Below are positions 6,840 through 7,712 of a stretch of 7,712 nucleotides of DNA, piece after piece. A program made the translations under genes and the position numbers. The DNA is from CAZUGH01 sp964619785. Lineage in GTDB: Bacteria; Bacillota; Clostridia; Lachnospirales; Lachnospiraceae. The stretch's first letter is position 1. Every line of letters starts with the position of its first letter. The stretch is from NCBI GenBank assembly GCA_964619785.1, contig CAZUGH010000078.1, positions 1 through 7,712 on the forward strand, written 5' to 3'. Below the pieces are notes generated by a model, which did no database searches, was not told where the DNA came from, and saw only the letters and a program-made list of their open reading frames with translations.

Positions 6840-7208
6840 TTATTTTTTCTTGTTGGCCACTGTACGCTTAGGACCTTTACGTGTTCTAGCGTTAGTCTTA
6901 GTTTTCTGTCCTCGTACTGGAAGACCTTTTCTGTGACGAATTCCTCTGTAGCATCCAATTTCCTGTAATCTCTTGATGTTAAGCGCGATTTCTCTACGCA
7001 AATCACCCTCTACAGTCTGGGACGCATCAATTACGTCACGAATCTTAGCAACATCTTCGTCTGTTAAATCCTTGCAACGAACGTCCGGATCTACGCCGGC
7101 TTCAGCAAGGATGCGTTTTGAACTTGTTAAACCGATACCATAGATATAAGTAAGTCCAATTTCTGCACGTTTCTCTCTTGGTAAATCAACACCACTAATT
7201 CGAGCCAT
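6840..7208 (-). CDS. rpsM: 30S ribosomal protein S13 (uS13)
   Basis: The 122-residue uS13 is located in the head of the small subunit, contacting 16S rRNA, the P-site tRNA and the intersubunit bridge to the 50S. The sequence begins MARISGVDLPREKR and continues with the helical GIG...SKRIL segment (about residues 24-33). It ends in the basic S13 signature GLPVRGQKTKTNARTRKG and a Lys-rich tail that reaches toward the tRNA. The length is normal for the family. The start is set by GGAGGT seven bases upstream. It is the first gene of the alpha-operon block proper, separated from rpmJ by a terminator and a structured leader. It lies 17 bases before rpsK, whose Shine-Dalgarno site almost touches the rpsM stop. 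Confidence 0.98.
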   Translation of the reverse strand: MARISGVDLPREKRAEIGLTYIYGIGLTSSKRILAEAGVDPDVRCKDLTDEDVAKIRDVIDASQTVEGDLRREIALNIKRLQEIGCYRGIRHRKGLPVRGQKTKTNARTRKGPKRTVANKKK

Positions 7209-7214
7209 GTGTGC

Positions 7215-7220
7215 ACCTCC
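7215..7220 (-). promoter_or_regulatory. Ribosome-binding site fixing the rpsM start
   Basis: GGAGGT on the minus strand has its GGAGG core seven bases from the ATG at 7206-7208. This selects the canonical MARISGVDLP start. It excludes the GTG at 7307, which lies in the loop region of leader hairpin 2 and would add 33 residues foreign to the S13 family. Confidence 0.9.
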
Positions 7221-7246
7221 GTTTAATTTTTTGATTGATTTTTTGT

Positions 7247-7370
7247 GTGTAGATGGTAATGACTCCATCACACTCAGCCGCTTTAAACCGTGTCCACGTA
7301 GCCTCACGTGTCACGGTATCACAGTGCTTACATTAAGAAACCAGTAGATACTCTGGCCAGCACTGTAACA
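7247..7370 (-). promoter_or_regulatory. Structured 5' leader of rpsM, three tandem hairpins
   Basis: The 233-base gap between rpmJ and rpsM has no credible reading frame but strong dyad symmetry in the mRNA sense. Hairpin 1: 7359-7370 pairs with 7317-7328 over 12 base pairs, two of them G-U, with a core of ACAGTGCT/AGCACTGT; a small CCAG/CTGG stem (7353-7356 with 7341-7344) sits inside. Hairpin 2 starts at the next base: CCGTG/CACGG (7312-7316 with 7288-7292), a short internal loop, then CACGT/ACGTG (7306-7310 with 7295-7299) around a six-base loop. Hairpin 3: GTGT/ACAC then GATGG/CCATC, with one bulge (7265-7273 with 7247-7256). An A-rich unstructured stretch and the rpsM ribosome-binding site follow. 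The position matches the place where S4 represses the alpha operon in E. coli, but I do not recognise this fold as that pseudoknot. The structure is seen by eye and its regulatory role is inferred. Confidence 0.55.
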
Positions 7371-7398
7371 CAGAAAGCAAGTAAAGTTTATAACCACG

Positions 7399-7425
7399 AA
7401 AAAAGCCAAACGCTTATGCCTTTGG
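7399..7425 (-). terminator. Intrinsic terminator or attenuator after rpmJ
   Basis: Read on the minus strand, CCAAA (7421-7425) pairs with TTTGG (7406-7410). After one G-G mismatch there are two more G-C pairs closing an ATAA loop. The 3' arm is followed by C and six T residues (7399-7404). An A-run precedes the 5' arm, so the element could also work weakly on the opposite strand. The stem is short and the free energy probably modest, so incomplete termination is likely. It stands between rpmJ and the structured leader of rpsM and could set the level of read-through into the alpha operon. Confidence 0.65.
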
Positions 7426-7441
7426 TTTTTCAGATATATTC

Positions 7442-7555
7442 TTAGCCTTGTCTTTGCTTGTGTTTAGGGTTCTCGCAGATTACTCTTACACGACCCTTTC
7501 TTTTAATGACTTTGCATTTTTCGCAAATCGGTTTTACTGATGATCTTACTTTCAC
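7442..7555 (-). CDS. rpmJ: 50S ribosomal protein L36 (bL36), zinc-binding form
   Basis: The 37-residue product is a complete bL36, a small zinc-ribbon protein of the large ribosomal subunit that binds 23S rRNA. The four zinc ligands of the C+ form are all present: C11, C14, C27 and H32. The start is GTG at 7553-7555, giving the standard N-terminus MKVRSSVKP. It is supported by AAAGGGGG at 7563-7570, with seven bases between GGGGG and GTG. An in-frame extension upstream to 7666 is open, but it overlaps the promoter and does not resemble L36. In Firmicutes rpmJ usually follows infA, which would lie beyond the window edge. Here it appears to have its own promoter and is followed 16 bases after its stop by a terminator hairpin, so it may be made partly as a short separate transcript. 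Confidence 0.97.
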   Translation of the reverse strand: MKVRSSVKPICEKCKVIKRKGRVRVICENPKHKQRQG

Positions 7556-7656
7556 AGTAATACCCCCTTTCACATGAAATGACATGTTTATTCCAAACTG
7601 CGCCAGATAACCATTTTGGGTTAAATAAATAGTCTTTTGACAACAGTCCAACAATA

Positions 7657-7685
7657 AATTTATCACAAATCCAGATGGATTGCAA
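7657..7685 (-). promoter_or_regulatory. Candidate sigma-A promoter of rpmJ
   Basis: On the minus strand a -35 hexamer TTGCAA (7680-7685) and a -10 hexamer TAAATT (7657-7662) are separated by exactly 17 bases. A TGA triplet abuts the -10, giving the TGn extended -10 motif. Each hexamer matches the consensus at 4 of 6 positions, and the sequence upstream is A/T-rich, like an UP element. The predicted start near 7650 gives a leader of about 95 bases before the GTG start of rpmJ. This would give rpmJ and the genes after it their own promoter, apart from any read-through from upstream genes outside the window. It is a prediction from motif and spacing only. Confidence 0.55.
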
Positions 7686-7712
7686 GCATTTTTTCATTTT
7701 TTATTAAAATAA

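Noticed and set aside
7209..7307. 33-residue extension of S13 from a GTG at 7307
   Set aside because: The GTG lies within leader hairpin 2, the residues do not resemble S13, and the ATG at 7208 has a strong ribosome-binding site.
7209..7441. A tRNA, T-box or known riboswitch in the rpmJ-rpsM gap
   Set aside because: There is no cloverleaf with a T-loop GTTC motif, no T-box TGGNACCGCG and no riboswitch core motif that I recognise; the hairpins are better read as a ribosomal-protein leader candidate.
7563..7619. Short inverted repeats in the rpmJ leader: CCAAA/TTTGG (7593-7597 with 7615-7619) and ACATG/CATGT (7572-7576 with 7583-7587)
   Set aside because: They have five base pairs each, with open loops and no extension; this is expected by chance. 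The same CCAAA/TTTGG arms recur in the rpmJ terminator, but five bases are too few to argue for antitermination.
7556..7666. N-terminal extension of L36 to 74 residues
   Set aside because: L36 is 37-38 residues; the GTG at 7555 has an ideal Shine-Dalgarno site and the extra residues overlap the promoter region.
7503..7697. 64-codon open frame MKKCLQSIWICD... on the minus strand overlapping rpmJ
   Set aside because: It overlaps the predicted promoter and the L36 coding sequence in another frame, has no ribosome-binding site and no family character.
1..7712. CRISPR arrays, insertion sequences, prophage or other horizontally acquired modules
   Set aside because: No direct repeat arrays, transposase-like frames, terminal inverted repeats or attachment-type duplications were seen; the window is syntenic core chromosome.

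Overview
This window is a gene-dense, single-strand stretch of a low-to-moderate-GC Firmicutes chromosome. All eleven genes lie on the minus strand, so transcription runs from high to low coordinates. The gene order rpmJ-rpsM-rpsK-rpsD-rpoA-rplQ-ecfA1-ecfA2-ecfT-truA is the classical distal end of the Firmicutes ribosomal-protein/alpha-operon cluster. Several details suggest Clostridia, most likely Lachnospiraceae: rpsD sits inside the alpha operon, S4 is the zinc-free form, bL17 carries a ~45-residue internal insertion, and an MKR...ADTGPKPS-type membrane protein follows truA. The family-level assignment is an inference from remembered sequence patterns, not from a search.

Layout, in the direction of transcription. 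(1) 7712-7556: an AT-rich region with an extended -10 promoter (7657-7685) and an untranslated leader. (2) rpmJ (GTG start), followed at once by an intrinsic terminator (7399-7425). (3) A 233-base gap before rpsM whose RNA can fold into three consecutive strong hairpins (7247-7370), a candidate ribosomal-protein autoregulatory leader. (4) rpsM, rpsK, rpsD, rpoA and rplQ, tightly packed with strong Shine-Dalgarno sites. (5) A long, strong terminator (4192-4235) between rplQ and ecfA1. (6) ecfA1-ecfA2-ecfT-truA plus a four-helix membrane protein of unknown function, packed with overlaps or gaps of 21 bases or less. (7) At the window edge, a perfect-consensus sigma-A promoter (1-29) facing out of the window toward the next gene. 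By Firmicutes synteny that gene could be rplM-rpsI.

How the genes work together: five ribosomal proteins (bL36, uS13, uS11, uS4, bL17) and the RNA polymerase alpha subunit form a growth-rate-linked transcription/translation unit. EcfA1, EcfA2 and EcfT are the shared energising module of group II ECF vitamin transporters; their substrate-binding S components are encoded elsewhere. TruA modifies tRNA anticodon stems. The final gene is translationally coupled to truA but unrelated in apparent function.

The core genes are ordinary. The parts worth a second look are the structured rpsM leader, the two terminators that divide the cluster with no obvious internal promoter after them, the bL17 insertion, the unknown membrane protein with intramembrane glutamates, and the consensus promoter at the edge.
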